64,000 nucleotides of DNA, from contig JASAND010030419.1 in NCBI GenBank assembly GCA_030248195.1, positions 1 to 64,000 of the forward strand, in the 5' to 3' direction. The DNA is from Trissonchulus latispiculum (taxonomy: Eukaryota > Nematoda > Enoplea > Enoplida > Ironidae). Position 1 is the stretch's first letter. The number at the start of each line of letters is the position of its first letter. The notes under the pieces are model-generated. The model was not told the origin of the DNA. It saw nothing but the letters and a program-made list of their open reading frames with translations, and searched no databases. This document shows, piece by piece, positions 10,932 through 22,993 of the stretch. The position numbers and the translations under genes are program-made.

Positions 10932-13900
10932 ATGTCTCAGGACTCTGTGATCCGAGGTGTTAGAAAGAGATCAACGTACAAAATCAGTTCACAGCCAGAG
11001 ACGTAAGTCGCAATGCATTTAACGTTGTTTGCTGCTATCCGTTTGTGGTCACCTACGCGCTAATGCACTATTCTGCCTATACATCAAAACAGGTGCAGGT
11101 TCATAAACACATTCAACAAATTCACGCGACAAATTTTATTAGCGTTCCACAAACCAGCCCAAAGCCATGGTCTCTACCTTATGAGTTAACATGCGTGCGA
11201 ACACGTCAACTATTAAACTAACTTTGTTCCTTAATACTAGCAGTTAATCTAAATTGAAGGTTTAAACTTGCAACAGCACTGCGTTAATGTTGTAGGGACC
11301 CTGAACGGAAAGAGGAGTTTGGAGATGAGGATATTGGCGAAGAGGATATCCGGGAACGGTACTTTCATTATAACGATAAAAAAATACATTTTTACCAGTC
11401 TTCTTTATGCAACGTTCAACCAAGAGTAATCAACAAAATTTAACCTGTGAAGTGTACCTAGTAGTTCTGTCTGTTGCAGGATAGCCTATGAGAAGGAAGT
11501 AAAAAGAATAGCTAAATCGTTTATCATATGGGAAGCGAAGGATGCCGGAGACGCCTATTCTAGTGGAGGGTTATTATTTTTGTTTATTAGCGGCTACAGT
11601 ATCTTCTTTCAGTTGGTCCCCTATCACTTACCTGGGGCTGGCCCGATTTTTGTCTCCATCTGTAGAAATATGCAGGTTTCACCATGTCGTCATCATGTTA
11701 AATATAAAATCTACACAAACAATAGGCATGGTGAATATACGTTTCTATGTTCATTTTCCACGTTTCAGATCAGTAGACGCCTCTAGTGACGGTGTAAGCT
11801 CGTCGAACAAAAATTCTGAATCATCTGAAAACAGGTGAGCTAAGCTAGTAATAGAATTAGTAAAGAAGAATTTTTGTAATTTTGCAATCACTTATTACGT
11901 AGCCTTGAAATTGTGTAAGAAATCGCGTGGAAAGGGTGGAAAAAATCTGTCGTGTACACGTTTGTAGAAGCTGAATTTTTAAAAAGATCTTTATTTTAAA
12001 CGTATCTACGACATTCTTCTCTCATTCTGAAACATAGTAGTTGCTTTCTTCAATAGCAGTAACTTGTTCAATTACTACGGTTTAATGAGTCTCGAAAACT
12101 GCCATAACAGCTTGGTTGAACTCTTGCTTTCTCCTATGCACGAATGTAAGTCCAAGCAGAAACTATTTCAGCGGCTATTTTTTTTCAAGTTGTCCAGCAG
12201 TCAGGTCCATTTTTTCTAGCAAAACCGTAGTTTCAGGTGAATGTTATGGAAACAGACACTGTACACGGGAAATGTAACAGATACAGGAATGTTGGCACGT
12301 CCGTTAAATATAGCTTAAAAATAAAATGTTGTGTGACGTTTTAAAATTGTTATTGTGTTTTAAGCAAAGCCTCCACAGAAACGAACAAATGGATTGTATC
12401 CGACTCTGAATCTATATTCGAAACGTGAGAATTATATTTGAATTTTATTTGTGAAGGTATTTTATTTATAATTTCATTGTTTGGGGATGTTAAGTCACGG
12501 GCGGGCACACAGTGTAGCAGGCCCTGCACTCCGCGGTCCTGCTCTTTCAGATATAAAGTAATCCGTTATTAAACTCTTCTAAGGGGAATAAATAGCTTGA
12601 TAACGGCAAATAAATAAATAACAACACTAATAATTATTGTAAAAATAATTTCTAAATACTTATTTGACATTTTACATGTTAACTGACCCTTTTCCATATA
12701 CCTGTACCTTATTTCCATCTATGATCATTTGCCACCGCCATACAGTAGACGCTCCATATGTGCGTAATTCGTTTATCGCTAAAGCCCGGTTCATACTCGT
12801 CCCTAAGTCTCTGTCCCTGTGTCCCTGTCTCTGTGTCTCCGTGCTTTTGTCCCTGTCCTGCTAGAGACAATGCGTTCATACTTTAAAGGACTCAGAGACA
12901 GAGACTAGATCACGTGATAACAACAAGTCTGCCTAGTCAGCTATTATTGGACGGTTTACTTTCTTTCATTGAATAGAAATTTCTTCCGGATGTGGGCTAA
13001 ACCAAATCAAATTATTTTTTAAATTCAGCTTGATTTGTTAGAAAACAATGCGCTTATTTATACACAATTCTTTCACAAAATATTTCGCAAAATATTACTA
13101 ACGAGATTTTCAACACATAAACTATTAAATTTGAAAATAATAAACAAACATGAATATTTAGCCCACATCCACTGATGAAACCATTTTAGAGATTGGATGG
13201 AGCCTGAGGAGTTTGAGTTTCTGAATTTGGCTGTGGTTGCAACAGTCCTATCACGTCGGAGAAGACGAAAGCGGAAATATAATACTCATCCTATTAACGT
13301 ATTGAGACCTAAGTATGGAGAATTCCAAACTCTTCATTGTCAGATGCGAGAATACCCGGACCGCTTTTTTAAACACATGAGTTGTCACGTGCATATACGG
13401 GCAAAACTGATTGGTCGATTTCATAGGGACAGTCTTAAATGTTGAGACAATCTCAACTCTGATTAGAGACTGCTAGGGACTGTTAGGGATTGCAGAGACA
13501 AAAGGACAGGGACACGTATGAACCGAGAAAGAGACAGAGACACAGGGACAGAGACTTAGGGACAGGGACTTAGGGTTGAGTATGAACCGGGCTTAAGTTT
13601 TCATTATTCTTTTATATTTAATGTTTCAGTCATTTTTCAATTTTCTTCTCATAAATATTTGTAGTTAAAGCCATTTCGAGTCGATGGCTTACAATTTCGT
13701 TCTGTTTGTCTGGGTTTATAAGCCGCTTAAAATCACCGCGCTTAAATGGCTTAATTTATGTAGCTAATAAACTAAAATAAATTTAAACTTTACCCAGGTA
13801 ATTTTTTGCTTACAGTTTGTAAGAAACGCATACACACACAGCTGTTCTTTCCACGTAAACAACATTTTATGATTCAGATCAACGTGGGGGCAAACCAAGG

Positions 13901-16900
13901 AAAGACATATTCCTGCTTTCATGCAACTTTCAACAGCGAACAGCTAACCTAATTTAACTGCACACTTTGTTACTGACATCCATTTGTGAAAGCTGTCTAT
14001 CATTATCTCCAGGGAGAGTCCGAGATGCATCAACGCACCGGTGCAACTACAACGATCAAAGGATGAAAGACGGCAAAGTGAAATGGGCTATCTACTTGAA
14101 CAACTGTTCCATTTACGCGACTGTGTAGACATGTCAGTGTTGACTCGGTAAGCCAGCGTTATCGGTGTGTTACTGCTCTATCGTCAGCTTATACTAAAAA
14201 ACTAATCCTTTAGCTACGCCGCGCGGACGCATAGAGTCATGCCAGCAGGTATTTAAAAATAGATATGGAAGAGTCGATAACAGAGTTTATTAGTGCGCAG
14301 CCATATTACGATTAGCTAGTGCGACCACGCCTTTCCCATATGCCTTCTTATACTGCTTAGTATATCCGTCAATCAAATAATTTACTGAGTCGATAGTGTA
14401 ATGGATACGGTGGCAAAGACGACTCTATCGCTGATCCACAGCTGTCTGAGGGCCTTTTCGCGAATGGACTAAACGAGTTAAATTAAACTCGGTCCTCTTC
14501 GCGAATGGGTTAAACGAGCTAAAATCAACTCGCCGACTTAAGTATAGTTAAAAATTTAAACTGTACGCTCATTCGCGAAAAGAGTTAAAAATTAACTCTT
14601 TTAAATCTAATCTTTTCGTGAATGACACGTATAGTTAAAAACCTGCTGAGTTAAATGAAACTCAACCCTTATCATGAATGTGTTACATTTAACTGTTTTA
14701 ACTCTTTCACGACATTTAACATTTAATTTTAACCTGCGTCTCAGCACGCGGGTTAAACGAGTTATAATCTTCCATGCTTTACAATGTTATTGACACATTA
14801 TGCGCGCGTAACAAAGCTTTAAAAATGATTAAATAATCCAGCCAATGAAACTGCAACACATAATTTCATTGGATTGTTCTAAATGCTTCAAAATTACTTT
14901 TTCATTTTCCAACATTCTGCTGAATTATTTACACTAAAGTTATCAAATAGGCTACTTTGTAAAATAACAATAGATTTAAAAAGATGTTTTAAAATGCTGC
15001 ATTTTTTTAAATAATACTTAAATGTAATTAAATAAGTTAAAATAATTAATTATAATTTTAAATAGGCTCTAAATTACATTTAGCGTACGTTAATTAACAC
15101 CACCTATAAATGCTAATTTGAAGAGAGCTGACAACATGAAAAGCCGAATCAACGGGACAGTAATACTAACCAGAAAGCTCATTTTTTTTCTAAAAAAGCG
15201 GATTAATTAAAGCGGCAATTTTGCCATGCAAACTACTGTAAACGTACAAAAAAGTTGAATTTTTTGACTTTTTGAAAGGACAGCGTGATAAATGTTACGC
15301 GAAGCAACAGGTTGTGCTCATAAGAAATGCAGTACAGGATAAATTGTTATACGAACTGGGTTTCTAAGGGCAACCATTTCAATTCTAATTTTAAATCTCT
15401 AATGAATTAATAAACAAACAGTGTTCTAGTTAATTTTGCTGCACCTATCTGTTTTAGTATCATTTGCTGAAATTTCCAAAACTTGATCATCTCTTTAGGA
15501 AAAGCAGGAGAATATGATTTCGCTGGAAATATGCACATAGGTTTTTCGAGCTCTGTTGTGGTCTCAGCACACGAACACCTGTTTTTCGGCTCAAATACTC
15601 ATTAGCACTTTATTGTAGGCTAAATTGTAAGGTCGCCAAAGAACCAACTAAAAAATCTGAAACGAAACACTCTCTTTAGATTACTTTTCGGCGAACTCAG
15701 AACATATACAACTTCTCATGAAAATCGTTAAAAACGTTTGGTTGGCTTCCCTTAAATTGCAGTGTTACCTATGTGGTTAACCCCGTTAGCTTAAACTATA
15801 AAACTTTGCTGCAGATAGGTCAATAATTCGTTTAAATAGATCCATGCTAAATTTTAGCAAAATCGGTTATAAAATTAAAGCCACACAGGGGTTCGTCTGG
15901 ATCACCCTTGCACAAGATGACGGTAGAAAAAAGGTGTAATAAATGTCTGTCAATGAAAAATGCAAATATCTTCTTTTGCTGTTTTAATTATTTTTTTTTA
16001 AATTTTGCAAACGTAAAGAAGTTTTCTAATTTATCAGATCTGATGAAAAGTTGGCCGTTACGTACGCAAAAATTATGTTATTAATTTTACTATTTACACA
16101 TATGCAGAGAGAGTTAACTTTAAGTCTACCAGTTTTAACTCTTTTAACTCTTATCTTTAATGCGCTGAGTTAATTGTAACTCTAGCAGTTTTAACTCCTT
16201 TAACTCTTTTCGCGAATGCACAGAGTCAAATTTAACTTTTACAGTTTGAACTCTTGTAACTCTTTGATTTTTAAGCCTGCACAGTTAAAAGAGTTAAAAT
16301 CGGACACGGTTAAATTTAACCCTGCGCATTCATGAAAAGGGTTAACAGAGTTAATTATAACTCTACTCTACTCTTCTCAACTCTAACCATTCGCGAACAG
16401 GCCCTCAGCGAGTATTGTGGCGGTTTTTTCTTTCCTCTTAACTCTGTAAATTCTTAAAAATCAGTTGGCAGTCTTTGTTTGCCCCCATGGTTAAACTGTC
16501 GGTGGGCCGAAGGAATATTGGCTACGTATTTATATTGTGACATATACAGTTTTGAACCTCAAACATTTGTTCTTATATCTTTGACAAGGAGGACGGTGTT
16601 GGTTTTGCCCGTCTATCAACAGTTTCTGTACGCCCATTAACATTAATATTCAATTTAAATTTACTTTTAGTGAATGGTTTTGCTGTAGAAGAAACATTGA
16701 TAGGGGCTACCACGGGGATAGCTGGACATATGAGGAATTTTCACGTCAGAACAGCCAATCAACGTTGGCCCATGAAAGTGGATACGATGATACGGAAAAA
16801 CTGATATGTGCTGGGTAAGTAAAGAGGGGGGGGGGGAAATTATTCAGTTGAAATGCATGGCTATCGTTATAATATTTTTCCATCCAAATATTATCTGTGG

Positions 16901-17200
16901 TTCAACCTGTTTAAGCTTTACTGCGTATGTCAATGTTTGGATTCGATTCCGCTACAGTCAAACTGTTAATCTGCGTAATAAGTCAGACACTATTTAATGT
17001 TATAAAAAACGGCCTTCTAATGAGGGGATGCTAAAGACAGCAGCACGTTTGCTACTAATGGGAATACAATACAAAGCCTATTCGTAGGAGAAACACAGTT
17101 GCGAATACTAATGTTCTTTTATTTCAGTCAAAGCACAGAACAATTCATAAAGAATTTCATCAAGGACGCTCGCATTGACGATTATCCATCTGCGGTTTGA
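10932..17200 (+). CDS. Seven-exon gene of unknown function (213 residues)
   Basis: Exons: 10932-11002, 11296-11358, 11480-11569, 11769-11834, 14013-14147, 16671-16814, 17128-17200, ending in TGA. Every intron is GT-AG and phase 2, so the codons split at all six junctions join in frame, and each internal exon is a multiple of three. The start is the ATG in CATGTCTCAG; an alternative is that this CAG is an acceptor and the true start lies upstream. By eye: a basic N-terminus (RGVRKRSTYK), an acidic exon 2 (FGDEDIGEEDIRE), a Ser-rich exon 4, a charged helical exon 5 (KDERRQSEMGYLLEQLFHL), an exon 6 beginning EWFCCRRN, and a C-terminus FIKDARIDDYPSAV. The exon 3 donor (GG/GTTATT) is the weakest site. 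An AATAAA follows 192 bases after the stop. The two long introns owe their size to DNA transposons. No family is recognised; it is predicted soluble and may be regulatory, which is inference. Confidence 0.68.
12783..13593. mobile_element. PIF/Harbinger-type DNA transposon remnant with TAA duplication
   Basis: The element lies in the fourth intron of the 10932-17200 gene. It starts AGCCCGGTTCATACTC and ends with the exact complement GAGTATGAACCGGGCT, flanked on both sides by TAA (12780-12782, 13594-13596). Subterminal regions repeat CTGTCCCTGTGTC and its complement. The 3-bp TAA duplication is the PIF/Harbinger signature, and the interior contains a piece of that transposase, so the assignment rests on two independent signs. 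Confidence 0.85.
13197..13445 (+). pseudogene. N-terminal fragment of a Harbinger transposase (HARBI1-like)
   Basis: An open frame of 82 codons inside the element. It has an Arg/Lys block (RRRRRKRK) followed by a segment with the pattern typical of the N-terminal part of Harbinger nucleases: HPIN..R...GEFQTLHCQMRE then YPDRFFKHM. The DDE catalytic domain that should follow is absent: the frame ends at TGA within about 30 codons and the terminal repeat begins soon after. This is a deletion derivative that cannot make transposase. Family assignment is from motif resemblance, not a search. Confidence 0.65.
14446..16408. mobile_element. Non-autonomous element with long GAGTTAAA-rich inverted ends
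   Basis: Ends CTGAGGGCCTTTTCGCGAAT and its near complement (ATTCGCGAACAGGCCCTCAG) bracket 1963 bp, filling most of intron 5 of the 10932-17200 gene. About 300 bp at each end consists of repeated TTCGCGAATG and GAGTTAAA/TTTAACTC boxes; the middle is AT-rich with no ORF. A related end is found inside the element at 50058-51224. No clear target duplication. Confidence 0.65.
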
Positions 17201-17391
17201 GGGAGTGGTCACTAACCTGATAACAGACAACAAGGGCGTGAAGTCTGTCTTTATTGTGAACTTTGCAACAGTCGCTCAGATGATAAGCTTCCCTTCTGCT
17301 GTACACAGTGTTTAATAACGCTTCTTAGCTCTGACAGTAATAGTCACGACGACTCATCATTAAATATTTACAAATGTTTCCTTACTGCTTT

Positions 17392-17397
17392 AATAAA
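17392..17397 (+). terminator. Polyadenylation signal AATAAA
   Basis: Canonical hexamer 192 bases past the stop of the seven-exon gene, in the right position and orientation to end that transcript. Confidence 0.5.
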
Positions 17398-17573
17398 TAC
17401 TTTATTATAGAGTTTATGATGTCTTATTTGTGAACAAATGCGGACAATGCTAAACCGTCATACTGTGAACCTTTGAGTAAACAAGCTCTATGACGTAGCC
17501 TGACGCGGCGCCTTCGTAGTTAGTAATGTGCAACCTTATATCACCAGAGTTGATATCTTGCAACTATTTACAG

Positions 17574-19328
17574 ATCCAAAAGATCCGGTAACCTGGCATC
17601 TTTGTAAACTCAGGTACAAGCTTGGAATAATTATAAATCAAAACATCAGGAAGTTTCGAATGTTTTACATCCTTTTAGACATTTTTATATAAGATAAGAA
17701 ATAAATAGTCGGGCGAAATATGTGCTTTCCTTAAAATTACTTTTAAATGTGAACAAGGTTAATGTACAGCAGTTTAAAACAGATTTTAATGATTTCGCGT
17801 TCCCGGTTTGGGAGTGAACTGCCTACGCAAATTGTCTAATCAGTTTTAAACAATATAGTGTAACAAACGTAAGCACATCGTCTCGTGCAAATAAACAGTT
17901 TTAAAACCTTATTTATATATGTTTGTGTTTTATTATGAAAATTGTTAAACATTTTAGTTGGTTGTGCGGTTGATGCTTACATGCTGAGAATGAATTATTC
18001 TTCCGTATTATTATAATTCTGAAATTTTAATAAAAATTCTACCAAAAAAAACAAATATGCTCATAATAGAACCATTGTAATTAGGAATAATGCAAACCTA
18101 AATTTCAGTTTTGCGGAATTTTGGTGTGATTTTATCAATTAACCGAATCTTAAACCCGCACAGTCAGACCCCCCTCCACCCTCCAAAAAAATAATTGCGG
18201 CTGAGCAAAATCAACTATACTTAAAGAGGAGCAAATATAATCTTATATAGGAAAGTTGAGATTTTGTACTCTTGGGTTAAAGTTACAAACGTTTCATTTA
18301 AATTCTAACGAAATCTTCGCTTAAAAACTTGACCTAGGTTACACAGGGAAGTATAAATATCATGACGACGTGACAGCGAAAACAAATTTGCAAAACTTTG
18401 CGAAAAAAAATTTGTCTGTATATTCGTATTCAAATGCTATTTCTTTAATATTGCTTTTTAGTTTTGGTAACAACTGTTAAAAAATATGAAAAATATTCTT
18501 TAAACGCCGAAAACTTCCCCACAACCCTACAATAACGGGTCGACGGCGGGTCAGAGCTACTGACCCGGTGAGCCGACCAGTATAGTGACCACAACTGACA
18601 CGGTCACCCTGTGACCTAGTTACTCGTTGAACGGTTTTCATCTCTGTTTATGGCCATGCCCACTGAGTTTCTTAAGTCTTGTGCCTTAGTTATACAATGT
18701 AAGCATCCGCTAAAAGCTAGCATTTAGCTTGCACGAATATACATACAACACGACTACCAGAAGTCTCTATTTTTATTGGCGCGAGCATTGTAAGTGCGAG
18801 TCGCAAGTATGCTATTATAGTATATATCAGTATTTACAAAAGTAAACGCGAATCTTTAAAAAATCTTCTCTATGATTTCAGTAATAGAAATGGTGTAGCA
18901 TTTTTAGGACAGCGCAAACAAAGGCTTTATCATCCCATTATAGAAATTTCCCTTAATAAATCTAAAACTAAACGAAGGTTACAACACTTAACCTGACAGG
19001 TATCTATCTATTCGAAATTCATTTGGAAACTGGACTGCTGCTAGTAGCGGGGTTGCCTCCAGCAGCTAAAGCTTAGTGAAACAATTATTACCAATAAACA
19101 CCTACTACAACTCGCATTTGTTAACCCATTAGGCTCGTGACCCTTATGTTAGATCGAGCTTGTCTGGAACAGTTTAATGGAAAAAGTCAGGTTCTTTTAT
19201 GTTTGAGAGAGGTATACGTAGAAGCTCTGCTATACTCTGCTAGTAGTAAAAGTAAAGCGAATAAAAAGTATTACGATACTGTTGGTTTACAAGCCATATA
19301 TGGGGTTACCTGGATTTGCGACGAGTGA
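17574..19328 (+). CDS. Tentative short gene, two 3'-most exons
   Basis: The last exon is probably 19133-19328: it follows ACCCATTAG, is open for 65 codons and ends in TGA. Its product (ACLEQFNGKSQVLLCLREVY, then a Lys-rich stretch, ending YGVTWICDE) has normal amino-acid composition. A candidate preceding exon, 17574-17613, has a good acceptor (CTATTTACAG) and donor (CAG/GTACAA) and leaves the two bases that the last exon needs. The 1.5 kb intron between them and the missing first exon make the model weak. A loose resemblance (ACLEQ versus ACLEL followed by hydrophobic strands) links it to the exon at 26154-26304. Function not recognised. Confidence 0.35.
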
Positions 19329-19967
19329 ACGACATTCCTTGTCCTTTGTTTTTTTTTTTGGCCAAAGAAACAGCTGTTGTTTTATCATTTCTTTTTTCCC
19401 TTAGCTTAGGGCGGACAGTGTTGTGTGAGCCGCAAGCTTAAGCGCACAGTGACTTATAACTGCCACTCTATTTTAGTTAACCGTTTACTGAAAACCTCCT
19501 ACTAATACGCTAGATAGCGACTATGTCTGTGTGATATCCTTCGTAAACATGAACAATGAGACCATTTGCGCCAACACATATTTGTCCCTTTTTGTTAAAT
19601 TTTTACTGTTTCTAGCTAAAAAAATTCAACGTCAGTAGCAACTGCTATAATAATAGGTTCTATTCGTCTCGCGTGTTTAGAGGCTAGATATTAAAATCTG
19701 TCAGAGGAGAATGAGCGAATTTCTGTCTAAAGCCAGCTACGATAGTTACTGCTTTTCTTAACAATTACAAAATTTCTAACACTGTTGCCTGCTCTCGGTC
19801 GCTTAAAAAGACGCAGTGAAATATTCATTCATTCGGTCAAAATTTTTAACCTTTCAGTGTACAATTGCACATTCTTTTTACGCAGTCGATGTCCCTGCAC
19901 ACGGCCCGTTTACACAAGAGTATCTGTATAATAAGTTATTAATTTATACAAGTTTATTTTATTTCAG

Positions 19968-20030
19968 ATGTCTGCTTGTCTACTACCTGTGTGATTACAG
20001 CCACTTCTAATTTAACCTCCCTGTTCTGCT
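19968..20030 (+). other. Probable 5' untranslated exon of the primase gene
   Basis: A strong acceptor (TTTATTTTATTTCAG) ends at 19967. The sequence from there to the primase ATG holds a short upstream ORF (ATG at 19968, stopping after eight codons) and an in-frame TAA before the primase start. The primase mRNA may therefore carry one upstream intron in its leader. Confidence 0.4.
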
Positions 20031-21167
20031 ATGTGGAGATCTGCGACTGAGGCGATGCTAGCCTTGAGAACTGTACTACACGACAACTGGACAAGTCACT
20101 GTACATGCTCAGGAAGAAAGTTGTATATGTCCTTGCATTACCAGCTCGTACAGGCTATCGAAAGTCGCTATACAGTCAACAACCACAGCGGCCATAACCT
20201 TACGATTCTCGCATTTCAATTTGCCGTAGGAGGGGCCCGCGTATACGTGCTTTGCTACTGGAGTCATTTTCTTCACGTTTACTGGTTTCTGCCATCGGCG
20301 TACAAACTATTTAGCGAGGTGCTTCTCGACAACGTACCGGTGAAGCTGTACATGGACTGGGACGACACATCTGAAGACCCGTATGAAATCAGCTGTGAAA
20401 AATACAAGCACTTCTTTAGAGATTTGCAGAAGATTCTCAAAGATTGGCGCGACTATTTGGGTCCAGCACATGTCATAGATTTAGACAGCTCCCGACCTGG
20501 AAAGTTCAGTCGGCATGTCATTGTTAACAGTACCAACTACTTCACTGGTGTAACGGACGTATTCAACTTCGTTATGCGCGCTATCCATCCATACTGCGTG
20601 GGCGCAATGTCCTTTTTGGACCTTTCTTGTTACAAAAGGAATCAGAATTTTAGAATATGCGGTTCTGCTAAAACCGGGTCTACACACGCTCTTCTACCCA
20701 CTAACGATGGCTGTGTTGGCGACAGCTTTTTGGACTATGTAGTACAATGGAACAAAGAATTGCACGAGGACATTAAGCAAACTGTAAGTGTATCAGTGAC
20801 GGGACGGACTATGATGACGACATTCAATCTCCAACAGATAACACAGCGCCATTGCACGCCCACAGTCTCTGTAGACGCCTTCACAATACAGGAACTGCCC
20901 GATTTTACTGCATTGGAAATGGATCAGATTTCAGACACTGTTAAAAACATAAACGCTTATGCCGGAAGAAAAGTTGTCTACAAATTCAGGAAAGGGTCAA
21001 GGAAGTCTGTATGGTTCTTCTGTGCCAACTACCGCTACTGCCGAAACGTCAACAGAGAACACAGGAGCAATAACGTTTACTTTCGATACGTCGTTAGCCA
21101 CGACCTGTTGCAACAGTACTGTCATAAATGCACTGAATTTGTGTCCGATCCCATTTCTCTTACATGA
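20031..21167 (+). CDS. PrimPol / herpesvirus-UL52-type DNA primase
   Basis: A single open frame of 378 codons, by far the longest in the window; it should make short primers or extend DNA as an archaeo-eukaryotic primase. Visible motifs: a strand then VPVKLYMDWDD with metal ligands D109 and D111 (motif I); FSRHVIV, S160-x-H162 (motif II); DLSCYKRNQNFRICGSAKTG at 197-216 (motif III region, with the conserved NxNFR core). A C-terminal zinc module follows: C331, C337, H344 next to SNNVYF, and C364-x-x-C367. About 100 residues precede motif I, as in PrimPol. Human PRIMPOL is longer (about 560 residues) and split; this one is compact and intronless. An in-frame TAA upstream supports this ATG. All motifs are intact, so it looks functional. 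Domestic PrimPol retrocopy, mobile-element gene and endogenised viral gene all remain possible. Confidence 0.82.
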   Translation: MWRSATEAMLALRTVLHDNWTSHCTCSGRKLYMSLHYQLVQAIESRYTVNNHSGHNLTILAFQFAVGGARVYVLCYWSHFLHVYWFLPSAYKLFSEVLLDNVPVKLYMDWDDTSEDPYEISCEKYKHFFRDLQKILKDWRDYLGPAHVIDLDSSRPGKFSRHVIVNSTNYFTGVTDVFNFVMRAIHPYCVGAMSFLDLSCYKRNQNFRICGSAKTGSTHALLPTNDGCVGDSFLDYVVQWNKELHEDIKQTVSVSVTGRTMMTTFNLQQITQRHCTPTVSVDAFTIQELPDFTALEMDQISDTVKNINAYAGRKVVYKFRKGSRKSVWFFCANYRYCRNVNREHRSNNVYFRYVVSHDLLQQYCHKCTEFVSDPISLT

Positions 21168-21424
21168 ACATATAACCGATATAATTTAGTGTATACAGAG
21201 ATTTGTAATTTTTTTCAATTTTCCTGTACGCAGTTGCTAGTGGATTAATCATTAACAATGTAAAATTTCCTCAGAAAACTAACTAATACGCACGCAACTA
21301 TTTTAATGAGTGAAAAAGGATCTAACTTAACAGATATAAGCAGCTAACTTAGACTTTCTACATTTCATGCTGACACGCAAACGTATTTACATTACTGAAA
21401 TGTGTATCTTAAATATCGGATTGT

Positions 21425-21508
21425 AGGGGATCGATGGATCCCGGGTCGGGTCGGATCGGATCAACAGATTTTCGGATCGGATCGGTGGTATCGGACCTAA
21501 CCTACGCT
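21425..21508. repeat. GGATCGG/CGGGTCGG simple repeat
   Basis: Short GC-rich patch GGGTCGGGTCGGATCGGATC followed by further GGATCGGATCGG copies, related to 7451-7568. Confidence 0.55.
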
Positions 21509-21718
21509 AGTAAGGCCGGACGCAATGCCTTGCAGACTTTATAGCCCACGACCCACACAAAAGCGTTTGTTCGATCCCTCATCTAACATCGGTATCTATT
21601 GCACAACAGGCTATGTTCTTTAACTGTTGCGACATCCCACTCCTCTGGACCCTCCCAAAAAAGGGCGGCCTGTGATTCCATATAACAAGGGGAATAGGTC
21701 ACAATGACGGGACGGTTA

Positions 21719-22043
21719 AGCCGTGGTTGGTTACACTTGGCAATCTTGTGACCACGTCTTGTGACAACGGCAGTTGTCTCCCATGGTTGTCATGACAGAC
21801 AAATAGTGGTTACACGTAACGTCAGATTTTGACAGCGCACACTTCCTGCCGAGCCAACGCTATGTTAACTATTACGTTGTCACAACGAAATCGGGCAGGG
21901 TACCAGCACCTTGTCTAAAGTTGTCACAACGTAGTGTCTCTGGTTACAGGAACAGCGTCGAGACAACTTTGTAGCAACGGTCTTTATTTGGCAACGCGTT
22001 GTCACAACGCGTTGTCACAACATTGCCAAGTGTAACCACGGCT
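21719..22043. mobile_element. PIF/Harbinger-type MITE with TTA duplication
   Basis: Ends AGCCGTGGTTGGTTACACTT and the near complement AAGTGTAACCACGGCT, flanked by TTA at 21716-21718 and 22044-22046. The interior is built from TTGTCACAACG and its complement in several copies. 325 bp, no ORF. It lies about 550 bp downstream of the primase. Confidence 0.75.
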
Positions 22044-22993
22044 TTAGGGTAAGTGGAACGTAGCAGCAGCGCTTGAGCTTAAACGCTTGTGTAGTAGACA
22101 GTGATACGAAGCCTAAACTGAGCTGACGGATAGCAGAATCGTTAAACAGACTTCATACCTTTTTCCACGAACCCTAAAACCTCTATAAACTATGGTTCAT
22201 CACAGCTTTGTTCACAAAAAAGGCCACCCTACTACATTAAAGTTTAACGTCAAATTGTCTTAAAACTTTATTAAAAGTCAAGTGTTTGAGTGCGGTGAGC
22301 CACTCAATGGTTTAGGAAACTTTTTTAAGGCCTGGAAGATTGTTGCGCAACTATGCGGAACTATGCGCAACCTTGCCTAACAAGATGGTTTTGCAGATAT
22401 TTTTATTTCACTAAGATTTTCTGCTACACTAAACAAATATATACCTGTTAAAACAAACGAAAATTTTCTTTTCTAAAAATACAACATATAACTGTTATTA
22501 TAGCGACATGCATAAATTTATCGCAATACCGCAACTGTACTTAACTTGTGACAAATCTATTGATGTGGTCATATAGTATGTACAAGCTAAGTGATCTATA
22601 ATCGGCTTATGCTGTAGCCTATGTTTAACACGATAAGAAGACAAAACAAAATGAAAAAGTAAATAGGTTGAAAGTCTACAAATGGTCAACATACAGGTTT
22701 TGCGTAAACAGTTAAAGGCCTTCTATCCCGCCAATTTCCTACGACAACAGTTATCACAACTGTAACGGTTTAGATGGAACTTAGCAATCGAGTGTTTATT
22801 ATAGTGCTGATTTTAAACATATGCAAACTAAGTTAGACTTAAGCTGAAATGTTTAGGTTTAGGTATGCTTCATCTGGGCTCTGGAAACGATGGTGCTAAA
22901 TACAACTTAAGTCAGTTTAATCAATGTTTGTTAATCTACCATGTTTATTGATTGATGTTGGCCTATATAACCATTAGAAATTTTGACATACAG

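Noticed and set aside
20481..20687. 68-codon minus ORF inside the primase
   Set aside because: Shadow of the primase reading frame.
18000..22050. Terminal inverted repeats around the primase
   Set aside because: No matching ends were found on both sides; the nearby MITE (21719-22043) is complete in itself and does not bracket the gene.
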